Of a stretch of DNA of 64,000 bases, positions 10,209 to 22,855 are shown piece after piece (the first letter of the stretch is position 1; each line of letters opens with the position of its first letter). Source of the stretch: Loripinus fragilis (Eukaryota; Mollusca; Bivalvia; Lucinida; Lucinidae); contig OZ026526.1 in the NCBI GenBank assembly GCA_964019695.1, positions 13,413,754 through 13,477,753 of the forward strand. The letters are read 5' to 3'. A model generated the notes under the pieces. The model was given only the letters and a program-made list of their open reading frames with translations, was not told the origin of the DNA and did no database searches. The position numbers and the translations under genes are program-made.

Positions 10209-12035
10209 TCATTCGTCTGCCAATGAAATCTTGAATCTATCAATTTCTTTGTTGTTTTGATACCCTACATAAAGCGTACACGTGGACCAGTTGTACGCTA
10301 ATGATATTGGTTTCTCGTTTAGATCATTCTTTGAGAGAAGAATGGCCGATTTGGTAAAGTCACTCGAGTACATGTGCACTTCTGCTGTTGAACGATTGCA
10401 CACCAATATGTTGCCAAAATTATCCACAGTCATGCCATGGGAATCTTTCCCTTTTTTGTCAACAGTTTTCAACAGCTTACCATCGCTAGCATCCAGAAGG
10501 GTAAGTGATTCCTTGCCCCCATCTGACACTATAACTGTTTCAATACCATCAATTATCTGTACCACAACATCAAAGGGTTTGGCAAACAGTTGTTGATTAT
10601 CAGGGCCTTCAGAGACTGACCACAGCTCTTGTCCATCTATGCTGATCAGTTTTACACTTGGTGGTTCATCAAAAGTGGTAACAACTAGTTTACCATTATA
10701 ACTGCTAATACCAGAAACCCAGCAGTTCAGGGTTTCATGCTTCTGTACTGATACAGACGAAGGCTCTGAAATATCCAGGAAGAGAATTTTCTTTTCTCCT
10801 GTTCTTACAATTGCTACCGCGTCATCTGCTACTGTAAGATGGTAGCAGGGATCAAGCAGTTTAACGCTGGAGAGAAGCTTTTCTGATGAAAACACTTTAA
10901 TTATTTTGTTGTTAAAGTCAGAAACAATTAATACATCATTGTCTCTGGCGACCATTCCGTATACCAGTGGTGTTTCATTATCATCCTTTGTATTAATAAT
11001 CAAAGGGGTCATTTTTTTGGCAAGTATGCGATCTATGTCAACCATTTCACTACCTGGGAGTTTTCTCCCCCTAATAAATGAACAAAGAGGAAAAACTAAC
11101 TCCTCAGTGCCTTTATTGAAATCAACAGGTGTTAATACTCTCTTAACGGTTCCTAAGTATTTGAAATTTAGAATATTGTTCGTACCTTCACTCGAATCAA
11201 AGGTAAAATTTGACATATTAGTTTGACTGATCAAATAATCTATATCACGCTTGCATTTTTGTATATTATTGACAATTTGTTGTATCCCTATGAACATATT
11301 TTGATCAAAAGTGGAAGAAATTGTTTTGTTTAAGTTGTCAATATTTTCTTGCAGGTATTCAATCTCTTCAGCCAATGTTGAAATTGTAGTTTCTATTTCA
11401 GAACGTCTCCTTTCACACTGTTCGTTAATTATTGATACTGACTCATCAAACAATTCGTTGGCCTTTGAAACCATCATATCTCGTGTGCATGCTGCTTCTT
11501 TCAGCATAATGCTCTTCTCCTCAACCAAATACTTAGCGTTATCTTGTAACTCTAAACTTGTATTTATCAAATTATTTTTTATTTCATCCACCACCATCTG
11601 AAACCGTTTGATATCATCAGCACTTAGATCTCTACAAAGATCATATATCGTCTGAACATTACATCTGCGGTGATCACCTGTCAAGCAATTGCTACATATC
11701 ATTTTGTGATGCTCTAGGCAGTAGCGGTCATTGACTTTGTCTTCGTGAAGTTTACAGTCTGAATATTTTATAGGCTTCTCAGCAAAAGATTTTGGCATAC
11801 GTGGCCCGCGTAAAATTCTATGGCTGAGTAAACGCAGAATTTTCTGATGAAAGTCGACACAGTTTTTACATAGAAAAACACTGCACTCTGGACAAAAGCC
11901 ATCGACACAGATCTTTGTTCTTTTGTCTTCATAACAGGTCTCACACCAGAGATACATAAGTTGGTCTAATCCTTGGCCTTTCCTTGGTGACTGACCGTCT
12001 ACCACGTATGACTCTTCACTAAAAGCTTCCGCCAT
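10209..12035 (-). CDS. TRIM-like B-box/coiled-coil/beta-propeller protein
   Basis: This 608-residue reading frame is the one convincing intact gene. Seen in the sequence: an N-terminal B-box-1-like zinc finger (C31, C34, C48, C51, C56, C59, H63, H72); a second B-box (C94, H97, C106, H109, C114, C117, H122) whose last ligand is C125 where His is usual; a coiled coil at about 140-270 rich in Glu, Lys and Leu; and a C-terminal half (about 350-605) with propeller-like strands, including NHL-like units near 357-383 and 532-558. No RING finger precedes the B-boxes, so ubiquitin-ligase activity cannot be assumed. Such B-box/NHL-like proteins are greatly expanded in bivalves and are often linked to immunity or ubiquitin signalling; applying that here is inference. 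The ATG at 12035 is chosen because a splice acceptor ends two bases before it. The whole coding region is one exon. No AATAAA is seen within 200 bp after the stop; GATAAA at 10115-10120 is the nearest variant. Confidence 0.9.
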   Translation of the reverse strand: MAEAFSEESYVVDGQSPRKGQGLDQLMYLWCETCYEDKRTKICVDGFCPECSVFLCKNCVDFHQKILRLLSHRILRGPRMPKSFAEKPIKYSDCKLHEDKVNDRYCLEHHKMICSNCLTGDHRRCNVQTIYDLCRDLSADDIKRFQMVVDEIKNNLINTSLELQDNAKYLVEEKSIMLKEAACTRDMMVSKANELFDESVSIINEQCERRRSEIETTISTLAEEIEYLQENIDNLNKTISSTFDQNMFIGIQQIVNNIQKCKRDIDYLISQTNMSNFTFDSSEGTNNILNFKYLGTVKRVLTPVDFNKGTEELVFPLCSFIRGRKLPGSEMVDIDRILAKKMTPLIINTKDDNETPLVYGMVARDNDVLIVSDFNNKIIKVFSSEKLLSSVKLLDPCYHLTVADDAVAIVRTGEKKILFLDISEPSSVSVQKHETLNCWVSGISSYNGKLVVTTFDEPPSVKLISIDGQELWSVSEGPDNQQLFAKPFDVVVQIIDGIETVIVSDGGKESLTLLDASDGKLLKTVDKKGKDSHGMTVDNFGNILVCNRSTAEVHMYSSDFTKSAILLSKNDLNEKPISLAYNWSTCTLYVGYQNNKEIDRFKISLADE

Positions 12036-12060
12036 CCTAAAATAAAGAAAACAAATGGCA
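12036..12060 (-). promoter_or_regulatory. Splice acceptor in front of the TRIM-like ATG
   Basis: On the minus strand a T-rich tract (ttgttttctttattttag) ends in AG at 12038-12037, then one G, then the ATG. This is a strong 3' splice site. It implies a noncoding first exon upstream, somewhere above 12060, which I could not locate. Confidence 0.65.
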
Positions 12061-13360
12061 CTTTAAAAGTGTTCCTCAACTTGGGGGTTGAATTAGCCCT
12101 GACTATCTTATATTTGGGCGAAAAGCTCTTTTCATTTTTAATCATAGTGAATTAATTTGATTCTAAGTGAATTAATTTGATTCAATTCTTTCCCAGCTGT
12201 GATGATAATTTGTATAAGTTAGGAAACCTCAACGCGAGCTAATTTGTTTTGTGTTTTAACCGGCGGTTCTGTTGCTGTTGATTCGTTGTCTAATATTTCT
12301 TCCGTTGTTTGTGGGGGTGGGGGGGTCCGCAAGCACCCAATCATTGCGCTTTATTTTGAGTCTGAGAATGAAATCATGTTTTATAACCTCGAGGCCAGGT
12401 TGCTTTACATTGAGTTCTTGATGTATTGGGGCAGTAAATGATCTGTTTGCTCTTCCTCCTGGTTGCGGCGTAGGTTGGTCTGTGGTCTAAAATCATGGCA
12501 TTTCCTAGTCATACTCACTTTGATTTTGTTTTAAATCTAGAGCTTTATTTCCTTACCAATATAAAGCTTTCATAATCCATGTACCCATTTAAGTACTTTT
12601 TAAAGTATCCGTAGTGACTGCAACTGTGTATGACTTCCAAAAACCCTTGTATATTGTGATATGATTGATCTTAATCTACTCATTGACTTCAAGCTATTGG
12701 CTCAAATTCTTTTGCAGCTCAAATACTTTTCTTTCATATATTTATGAATCCAGAGCTTAAAACTGTGTCAGTTGCCATAGCAACTAAATTATTTATGACA
12801 TTGATGATAGAGGAGCGAACATAAGCTTCAAATACCTATTATAACATACATGTATTGAGTTTCATAAACTTAGCTCATTTTGGAATTATCACAAAACAAC
12901 GAACAGGGTCTAAAATAGTAAACACAGTTATAAATGTATCTCCGATACAATTCATAGAGGAGAAATGAGAGCAAAATGGACAACGCAATCAGCTCTTAAC
13001 TGTGTTGGTAGAAATATTTATGTTAGTTTTAATGTCAAAAATGAAAATCTTGTTCGTTTTATCAAATCTATGTTAAGTGATGCACATCATCATCCGTGGA
13101 CAAAATATGAGTGAGTTCAATAAAATGGATTTTGGACACCTTCAGAACACATTTGAATCAATGGTATTCGGTTGATTCTTCTTAATTCTTGATTGCTTAA
13201 TTCAAACCGTTTACTTATCAGAAGTTCGAAGTAAAGGGAGTTAATCATTAAGTTATATAGTCCCACCTCCACCACAAAAAAAAAAATAAAATAATAAATC
13301 ATATATTTATAATCGTTTTCAATAATTACCTTTAAAATATTACAGATATTCAATATCGTG
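12061..13360. other. Upstream flank of the TRIM-like gene, no second gene seen
   Basis: The region probably contains the 5' UTR intron, the first exon and the promoter of the TRIM-like gene, but nothing fixes their positions. It has a G-run near 12315-12327 and a GTTGCCATAGCAAC site at 12771-12784 of the X-box type found in the giant repeat at 18262-26985. Reading frames here are short and unrecognised. Confidence 0.35.
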
Positions 13361-13365
13361 TGCAA

Positions 13366-13600
13366 ACCTATGTCTTGTAAACCAGGGGTCGCAGGTTCGA
13401 TTCCCGGCTTCTCCCAGTCTGTCGGAAGAGACTTTAAGCCGTTGCGGCATCTTCTGAGACGCTTTAAAACCAGAACCACTGCCGGTTGAGCCTTCGGGAG
13501 TTCCTGGACAAAGAACCACAAAAAGCATGAACCCACCCGGCCAGTACTGGTACAGCCAAGGAACAAGGCCACAAACAAATATCGTGTGGCCAGAACTGGG
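13366..13600 (+). repeat. tRNA-derived SINE
   Basis: A B box (gcaggttcgattcccggc) at 13392-13409 follows a weak A-box region. The next stretch (cttctcccagtctgtcggaagag) matches the SINE at 31146-31300. The 153-codon minus-strand reading frame across it is its antisense translation. Confidence 0.6.
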
Positions 13601-14784
13601 GCGCAACCTGCCTTGGGTTTGATTCATATCAACTCTCGGGGTAGGAAGCGTCACAAATAAGATATCGAGTGACCAGAAATGCCAGAAATATCCTTAGTTT
13701 AAAGGGATAAATATTTGAGCAATAATACTGGTACCACTCATTATGACTCTCTCCAGGGGTCATTCTGGTCAGATCAAAAGAACAGTCATAATGAGGTGAT
13801 TATGTCTTCCTTACTGGGGCAATAAAGTGGCCCCATAAAGGGATTAGGTAATTTATGATAAAATATTTATCTTTACCTTAGTGAATGAAATTGAGTTGTA
13901 TACAGGTAAGTCCCCTCTTGTAGGCGGCTAAGAGCCAAATTTTGGCCTGATTGTGCTATTCCGGATACAAGCATGAAATTTGGCACAGTTGTAGACCATG
14001 ACTGACTTAGCAGAATAGGATATAAAACCACATTGGGAAATGCCTACTGCGCATGCGCAACGCATTTTATGATTTTAGGCTGTTCTCATAGAGCTTTCAT
14101 ACAGTTTGACTTTAAAGAAGGGGTCATGTTGGCTGTAGAATAATAAAATGTGGCAGAACTGATGTTAATTGCAATGTTTGTAGTTTAGTCCTCTTCATTC
14201 TTTAATTGCTGCGCATGCGCATAAAATTTGAATTTTGCACAAAGATGGTATTCTGTTTCTGTTTTATTGTAAACTGCGCAAAACCTGATGCGCCAATCAA
14301 CGGACCAAATCATGTCTAAAATATAGGGACATACAGACCTGTTTAGATGCGCATTAGCAGTCGGTTTCTTTTAATCGGATGTTGTAAGACGATAAACAAA
14401 GCCCCATTTATTTACAAGCAGAAGCTTTCACAAAAAAGCTCTGTCTACGTTAAACATATATAAAATTGTTATAAGACTTAAAAGTCAATTTAAAGCAAAG
14501 GGAAGGCTTATGGCAGACAGACAGACATGCAATCAGTTGTTTTCTTGTTTTGTTTTGCTCAAGCATAAAGCCCCTTGAACACTGGACACGCGCTCACCAC
14601 CTGAGTTACCAGTCTGGTCCAAAGTCACCACCACATATTTTCTTTGTGTTGACCAATTTAGATAATTTTGGCTTGGGGTCGTCTCTGAAGTTTATATAGG
14701 TCACTGGCCAAGGGCATTATACCATTTTGATAGACAAACAGATAGACTCACAGACAGACAGGTAGACAGACATATATATTCTGC

Positions 14785-16245
14785 CGTGCTTGAGCTCGCA
14801 GACCTCATATCATTGTCTGTCAATGGACTATCTCCAAACTGTCAGTGAACTGTATATGTATATTTGTGTCTCACTTCCTGTAAACGAAACATACCTAGCA
14901 TTAGTTAGTCTACGCCAGTCTGTTTTATGTGGGTATGATAACGTTACATTTTTTTTGGAGGGGGTGCTTGATACGCCTTATAGTTTTAGTTGTGAAGCTA
15001 CTGACTGGCTTCAGGCATTTGGTCCCCCTGTAGAAGATTTCGCACTTGGAGTCAGTGTTGTCATTTTGAATGGAGCCACCGTTGTTCAGATACTTAAAGG
15101 TGTAGGGGCTAGCACTATTCAGTGAGCAGTATACCAATGATGTTTTTAAAACATTATGTAATATCCACTTTCTGTGGATTTAGTGTGCGGGACATGTTAA
15201 GCGGACAGTTTGAAAGCTTTAACAAAGGAAAAATGAGGAAACGATATCCACCGGCGGGTCCGTCCATCAAAGAACTGTCGTTGCGAAAAACTGGTAAGAT
15301 TTCTTGTGAGAAGATGAAAATAAACTATTTCATTAATTTTCCAACTGCTTTGTTTCCTGGTCATAAGATATGCCAACTAAGAAACAATAACCACAGATTG
15401 AGATAGGTGTTGCACGATGAGAGTGCGACAATACTCTAGAGAGAGCCATGCACTTTACGGGAGAAGAAGCACACTCTTAGTGTTTCCAGTTTGCCTATTG
15501 CCTTCATTTGCGCCTTGTTGGCATGAGGAGGCAGATACAAGAATATTTGCTCATGCTACGGAAGCAGCTAGAAAGCCTAACAAGAAAATAAGCGGTTGCG
15601 CTGTTTATACTGCTATAGTAGTTCTTGTCATACCTGTGGTGCAACAGTTGTGAGAGGATGAACTGTGGGGTTGGCAAAAATCGCCGGTTGGTGTGAAATC
15701 AAATTGTCTTGCTTTTTTCATCCACTCACAGGGTGTAATAAAACATCCTTTTTCCTTGGTCGTGGAAAACGGTGGGTAAGCTTTCTAGCTGTACCTGGGT
15801 ATTTTGTAAAAATGAACTCTCTCCCTGAAAAGCCAGCTACAGATTCCATTTGCACCATTGAACGATTTATCACAGTACTGCATGGTAAAACAAGCAAGCA
15901 CCTACATGGACATAGACATGGCTAGAAAACATTCGTTTACCAAAAGGGTTTGCTCCATGAAATGACAGCCCTTACGAAGGTGACTTTGTACCAGCATATT
16001 ATAAAGGCAGGATATCAAGGCTCATGTGTTAGGGTCAGTACTAGAAAAGGGGAAATGATTACCAAGTCCAGCAAACTGTGATGGACAGAACTAGACACTG
16101 TAATGTACAGTCCACTGTGTACCACCATACCACAAGCATCAAAATCTTCTCTTGACCTTGTGAGATATGGCTGTCTTCAATGTGGCAGAAGTACAAAATG
16201 CAGCTCTCCAGTGAACGGCCCTTTGTGCCTGTGGTGGCAACTTTG
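14785..16245 (+). pseudogene. Broken TE-associated gene, HEEADTR/LTGCD family
   Basis: Consecutive short frames in different phases together resemble an unnamed family that is widespread and repetitive in marine invertebrates. Visible landmarks are VVILNGATVVQILKG (frame from 14790), FLKHYVISTFCGF (frame from 15122), HEEADTR at 15522-15542, LTGCN at 15725-15739 where the family usually has LTGCD, and a Cys-rich end (CLQCGRSTKC) near 16170-16200. Several frameshifts and stops break it. The acidic motifs and the GCD motif resemble the FEN/PIN-like nuclease fold; this is inference. It lies wholly within the TIR element at 13912-18231, which suggests the element carried it. Confidence 0.6.
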
Positions 16246-17027
16246 AACACTACATTTCTGTAAATTGATGATTGTTTTTAAAAAAAGATAATGTTAAATA
16301 ACTGAAAATCATTGAGAAGTATGTGACATATCAGCTTACATACAGATTATGGTACATATTAACAGCTCTCTTGGTTAAATGCCACTTTGATAATGTATTC
16401 TTTTGTATATAAGATCAGCGTGATCTTGTCATCTTGGCCCAGGTGCCAAGTAACCAAAAATAAACGCATAACACTACATGGACATAAGTCCAAAAGACAG
16501 TCAAACACTCTTCAGTAAACTCCATAACATGAGTTACAGTCGAAGTTACATTACGGTATGTAGTAATTCAAGAACATGATGGGTAAACCATGTATATCCC
16601 CAGCATAACAAGAGAAATTCATCCATGTCAAATGCTGCGCTAGAGAACCACTGTACTCGACTAGCATGGCCATCGCGGGTTAACTGCTGTCGACGAGGGC
16701 ACAAAATACACTGTTTAAGCATACCTGGCTGTTAAAAAATGGTAACATTTTTGTCAATATTTACTTTAAAACATATTCCCTGCTTGCTTATAATTGTCAC
16801 TTATATCTGTATATCTGCTGAACAAAGATTTATGTGAGTTAAGCGTTAGTCGACACAGCACCTGAGTTATCTGAAAAAAGGATGGAAGCCATTTTTTGTT
16901 TATGTTCTGGAATATATGCTTACTTTAGTTAGTTTAGATAAAATGCAAAATATTAGTACTATAATGCGCAAAAGTTCGAAATCTGAAGGCAGAGCATTTT
17001 GAAAGTTACTGAAAAGTGAAACTGGTT

Positions 17028-17270
17028 TAAGCCCCCCAGTAAAATACTTTTACTGACAGTTCCAAGGCAGTACTTCTTTGGTGGATCATTTGTGTTATTT
17101 CTGTGCTTTCGCGTCCGCTCATTGCTACCTGCTTGGAAAGAGCTGACCTCTTGGCTCTCGTTTGTGGTGTTAAATTGTGAGATTCTTACTGTCCCCTTTG
17201 GTATCCTGTGTCAGGTGTGGTACTTGATTATTTCGATTCATGATCTTTGCCCCCTTTTTTAGTTTCATAC
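17028..17270 (+). mobile_element. Solo 3' tail of the Penelope-like family
   Basis: From ggtttaagcccccca through aggtgtggtacttgatta, this matches the 3' region that follows the reverse transcriptase at 51614-52526, and also 40368-40515 and 55283-55497. No reverse transcriptase precedes it here, so it is a severely 5'-truncated copy nested in the 13912-18231 element. Confidence 0.65.
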
Positions 17271-18409
17271 TGTACACATAGTACTACATATATCGACTGT
17301 TCTGATCCAGTGACCGGGTCATAGATTCCATTCAAATTTATCATATTTAGACCCTCGACTACTAGTACAATGCCCTTTACTACTCAAATTTTTGGTACAG
17401 CTACAAAATGGTTTGCAACTTCACAAAAATAAACAGAAATATCCAAAGCATTTTATTCATTCACTTATTCCTTATTATTTGATGACTAAAATAGCGTCTT
17501 ATTAATCTGTGAACAAATTTCGTACACATAAAAAAATCCCACTGCCTATCCAGAAATTAGCTGGTACTTAGCTAGTTTTAGAATTTAAAGGCTCCAATTG
17601 ACCCAGAATGGACAACGATACCTGAGTGATAGTTGCAACTGAAAACATCATCATGAAATTGAATAGCTGTAAAGAACTAGCTCATAGAAGAGATCACAGT
17701 AAACCAAAATAATATAGTGTGTGCCCTCATCCACTGCAACCGACCCGCAATGACTGCACTGTTCTAGTACAGTGGCTTTCTAGCGTGAATGCATGCACAG
17801 CAAAAATTATTGGACAAATGATTGTGTAGAAACAGATTCATTTCCCAGTCAAAAGTATTCCATTTGTTCAAGGGTTTCGCTACCGTTTGGACATCATTAA
17901 ACGAGATAACCGGAAGTATTTGTTTGTTTGCGCATGCGTAATTAGGAAACTATTTAAAATATATTTTGTTTTTGTCTTTTAGGACATATAGAGATATAGT
18001 GGGGCGATTTTTTACCATGTTGAACGCAAATATTGGTCTGTGTAGTCGAGTGAGATCAAATTTTCTATAACGGAAGTGAATTTTGCCTTGCGCATGCGCA
18101 GAGGAAATTTGTAAAAGTGGTTCTATATCTAAAAATCATCAGCTCGCCAACCTTAACAAGTGTGGAAAGTTTCATGCTTGTATCCGTAATAGCACAATCT
18201 TGGCTCTAAGCCGCCTAGCTATTGAGGCCCCATCAATTTTGTGAGATACTGAAACTGTCCCTTATCAGTTAAGAGCAATTCTCTGTAAATATGGAGCGAG
18301 TTATATAGGAACCATTTCACGCTCCGACTCGGATTTTGATGAAACTTGCTGACAGTGGTAGTGGTCATGTAAAAACAAGAAATCAAGTGTTAGTTCATTC
18401 AATTCAACC

Positions 18410-19960
18410 TCCGTTGCCATGGCAACAGCATCCAAAGATTTGGGCCAAAAAACAAGCAAAAATGACATGAAAAATGACATTTTTACCGTTAAACTACTCT
18501 AAAAATGGCTTTTACCAATCACAAACATGGAATTATTTTGAACAAACATACTTAATATAACCGATTAAGCTAATGGTAGCAGCCTTATGAAAAAGCTTAG
18601 CTATACTTATCTTTCACTGAAAGTGGGTGGGGTAAGTAGGACCGGAAAATTACGCTTTTGGGGCATTTTTGCACAAACACGACAACTTTGCGCGGCTACT
18701 TTCACATATATTCATGTTAATATATAATAGGCCAGGGTATGAAATTTTATAATATGAAAGAAAATGTTTGGGAAGTTACCGTCTTCTTGTCGTTGCCATG
18801 GTAACAAATAATTCCCTGTAGAAATACTAAAAAAGATAAATATTGCATAAACAATTGATTTATTGCTGTATTACAGTGATATAGTCTATCATAAATAAAA
18901 TATTTTCATTACTCACACATCTCTCTTATATATGACATTAAAGTCTGCTGCGGATAAGCTATTTTTTAGACTTTTAGGGGCATCATAAGGGGTAAAAATA
19001 ATGATTTTCAAAATCAAAACCAACACATTTTGCTAATTTGCCCTTCCAGTACCCTCAAAATTGCTATTATTTATCACCAATGTGCAATATTTTTGAAAAT
19101 TTAGACTTAAATTAAAGAAATAAGATTAATGCATTCTAATTAAATTATCTAAACATACTTATTTATAAGGAAAAGTGGGTGGGGTAAGTAGGACCTGAAA
19201 AACATGCCTTTTAAGCATTTTAAACACAGTCAACAACCTAAATCATGCATTTAAACTTATATGCATGTTAATACATATTAGAGCAGGATATTTATTTTTG
19301 TTTTATGAAAAACATGCTTTAGAAGTAATCAGCTTCTGTTCGTAACCATGACAACAAAAGCTTTACTGTAGGATAACTGAAAAATGACTTTATTGCACAA
19401 TGATATTAATTTATTGTTATAAGAAATGGTAGTATCTATTATAAATCTCTTTATATAATTACTTAATCACATTTCTTACAAATAACAATAAAATAGCCAA
19501 TAGGAAAACTGCCTTTAAATTTTTAATGTAATTTTAGTGTTATAAATTCTGACTTAGACTAGTTAAAACCCCAAACCTAAAAGTTAGGCAAACTTGCCCT
19601 CTCACTTGTATTGAAATCGCCCATCGTCATCACAATTAATATGGTTTGTGTCAGAAAATGCAAATTTTCATTTCAATAGATGGAAATAATTTAATACAGT
19701 AGCCTAATTTAATTGCTACAATATACTTATCTTGCATGAGAAGTGGGTGGGGTAAGTAGGACCCTCGAATTCTCATTAATCATGCAGCAATCTCCCATAG
19801 AAGTGTTTCACATATGGTCTCTCGGATTTTGTAAAAAAATAATGACAATTTATGTATTTTAGTAAAATCAACCACATTCATGTTTGCTCAGCTGTTGGTT
19901 TTTTGGTTGTCATGGCAACAGCTTTCAAATATTTTGGCATAAAATCAATCTAAATTCCTT
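18410..19960 (+). repeat. Left-arm tandem array, about 550-570-bp units
   Basis: agtgggtggggtaagtagga occurs near 18621, 19170 and 19741. Each is followed about 170-180 bp later by a GTTGCCATGGCAAC-like site (18792, 19342, 19906). Between these landmarks the units are diverged but keep their order. Confidence 0.6.
18413..18426. promoter_or_regulatory. X-box-type palindrome GTTGCCATGGCAAC
   Basis: Perfect 14-bp palindrome identical to the RFX-family X-box consensus half-sites. Close variants occur in the same giant repeat at 18792, 19342, 19906, 20139, 25708, 26452 and 26830. Binding is not shown by sequence alone. Confidence 0.45.
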
Positions 19961-22698
19961 TAAATTTAGATATACGTTCTACCAGGTCCAGAGTTGTAAA
20001 TAGAAAAACTAACATTTGTTTGAGTATTACAACCCCTCTATTTAAATAACTACCCAATTACCAATAAAATTGATTTCATTGCTTTAAAACAGAAAAATAT
20101 GGATAGTATGTGAGTTTATTGGACAATGTGATATATTTGCTGCCATGGCAACGTTAGTTTTTGTGACATGTTGTTGTTTCTTCATAAATGTGTTTTCCAA
20201 TATGTCATTAATATATATGAAACCAACAAGCAAATATAGCTTTTATTACCGTTTCTCAGATTTATGCTATGAAACTGATAGAATACTAAAATATCTATTA
20301 CTAAAACACATACTCTATTTCTGTTGCCATAGCTAACATAAATTGGGTTTCAAACTTGTAGTTGTTGTTGTTGTTGACTTATATTTGGATATTCAAAACA
20401 GGGCAATTTTGGTTATTCGTGAGAACAGAACTTGCGTACATTTGTACCTGTAATTGTTTTAGCTGATTTGTAATGCATATGGAGCTATCAGCTACTCTTA
20501 ACACTGAGTCTATGGTTAAACAAAAATTGATAAACCCTCGTGCACTGTGTGACTTATTTACATACATTTATGCATGCAGAACCTTATAGATCTACTTTTC
20601 TCATTATTTTGCATACTATCGAACACGTTTAAATGGTAAATGACAAGCTGGTTCCGCATGCAGCTTATACCATAAATACCTTTTCTGCAAACCCTTTTCA
20701 TTCTAAAACGTATCAACATACTCATTAAAGTACTAAAAAAACCGAAAATTATGGGAATGTCTTATGATTCCAGTCTGAAAATGAAATAAAAAATATATAC
20801 ATATTATATTGTCAAGCTTGTATCATTATTGTTTTGTTTACAGAGAAACTTGAACAAGTAACTGAGCAACTGTTTTTCTTCAGTCGATGCAACCTCAAAA
20901 TTGGGATTTCATTTCTTAATGCATGCTGTTGTCGATCAGATGAGATTAGTAATTCCCCATGGTTGCACACTGTCTTGAATAAATAGGTGGCAATCTGCTC
21001 TCTCATATCATGCAATAATTATAACATGAGGAAGGTATGATAACTTTGATTATGACCAGCTAGCAAAACATTAAAAATCCCTATTAAGTATTTGAGACGT
21101 GCAATGTTTTAGTTTGAAACAGCTTTTTAGTCTCTTATAACCCTACAAACACAAATATAATAATACATTATTATAGTTATTGGTTGAGTTAATCTAACTC
21201 GAACTACAGTGTATTCAGAATTACACGAAAATTCACCTGTGTTATTGGTTTTCTAGTGAAAATACTACTTCTGAGACAACCCTTTTTAGGGGCTCAAAAT
21301 GAACTGTTGTGATCCTAGGATGTCCGTCGTCAGTCAACATTTGCTTAAATCACATCTCCTAAACCTATGGTTGGAGTGTCGCCAAGCTACACCTGAATAA
21401 TCTTTTGTGGTCTCCTTTTTAAGGTCACTACTGACATCCGCGCAATTTTTATTCCGAAAAATAAATTTTCTTTATTTTCTGTTATTTGCTGTTTCATTTT
21501 ATTAATAATTATAAAAATAATAAAAATCAATGTCACCGTTTAGTATTTGAGCTATGGCTATTCAAAGACATGCATAATACACCCTTTTTCTCCAAAAATG
21601 TTCAGGGCCTAAGTAGGAGATAAACAGGTCTTTGATATGGTAGCTGATGATTATGGCACATTGTGACTTATTGCTTCATAGCAACTTAAGTTTACTTGAA
21701 ATACTAGGATGGTTAATTGATGTGAATCTAGCCATTGTATATTTAATGACCAACTTTTTCTTTAAAGAGAATAGTCAAAATTATTGCAATTTTTACGTTT
21801 GACAACTAAATATTCAAATATTTTAGGCCATTCCAAAAATAGATTTTTGTGAAACTTGTATATCATAAACATCATTACTTGAGGTGAATCAGTGTGAAAT
21901 TTGAGCAATTTTTACCGTCTCAAAAAAGAGATACCCCCTGTAATACACAGTTACAATTTCGTAACTTTTTAACTGTATAACAAGGAATAAACTTACTTTC
22001 AACAGACCAAAAAATTTTAACAATGCTTCGTTGCTATCTGTATGTTGAGAAGATTGACCAATAAAAGAAAGTTAATCTTAAGAAAAAAATAAATATTGTT
22101 AACCCACCAATTTTTTTCTACGATTATCTACTCTGACATAATGAAAGAGATAAAAAATGGCTCAAATAGTTGCATACATACAATTCTGTTGTTGATATAT
22201 AAAGACAATTGCAGCAGTCATCAAAATATATAAAAATATTATGGGTTATTCAATATTTGTTCAATATTTTGGGGACAGTGATGCATTCATAAGGCATATT
22301 ATAATGAATTTTTCACCCCAAAATGCAAAATGAAGGGCATTAACTCATGTTTATGCAAAATTTTATATTATTTAAGTTAACAAATGTAGAGATCTACCAA
22401 ACCAAATATATTGTGTATGCTTTTACTGAAATCTGATCCCTAGTAAGCAAGGTATATGAAAAAATTTGATTTTCGACCCATTTTCTATATAAATTTTAGC
22501 ATTAAAGGGCAATAACTCATATTTGAAAAAAAAAATGTGACAGAAACAACTTTTGACATACAGTTTTAGTGTAGGCCCCTGTGTCGAAATTTGGGCTCCC
22601 ATGTGCATATTTTGGTAAAAGTGATTCTTATCGATTTTCAACGAGTGAAATATATGAAGTGTAAGGAAAAAGATGTTTACAATTTTTTCTTGCAGTAT

Positions 22699-22855
22699 TA
22701 ACGTCACAGTGACGTCACAAAATGGGGTAACGTCTTTTCACTTGCATCAAAGATCTTATATGTGGTGGGGTTATTTACACTCCACTTTCAAGCCTTAAAT
22801 AAACCTTAAATAAGCTAAAATGGGTACGTCACTTTGTGACGTCACTGTGACGTTA
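22699..22855. repeat. Central inverted repeat with CRE-like palindromes
   Basis: taacgtcacagtgacgtcac at the left and its inverse at the right surround a spacer of about 115 bp. Both arms contain TGACGTCA, the CREB/ATF palindrome. The pairing continues outward through agatgtttac and gtgtaggcc on both sides. Confidence 0.6.

Larger units (their letters stand above)
13912..18231. mobile_element. 4.3-kb TIR element carrying a broken gene
   Basis: The two ends are inverted. At the left, taggcggctaagagcc and gtgctattccggatacaagc (13921-13975); at the right, the complements around 18170-18216. Both ends also have two copies of a gcgcatgcgc-type palindrome at matching distances (near 14051 and 14214 on the left, 18095 and 17935 on the right, about 160 bp apart in each arm). 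The interior holds a degenerate coding region (14785-16245) and a Penelope-type tail (17028-17270). No transposase is recognised, so the element type is open. Confidence 0.65.

Noticed and set aside
10282..11601. Plus-strand frames opposite the TRIM-like gene
   Set aside because: They are antisense shadows of the coding exon.
13117..13654. Two overlapping minus-strand frames of 153 and 104 codons
   Set aside because: They are antisense to a SINE, with different frames giving related text, and no domain is present.
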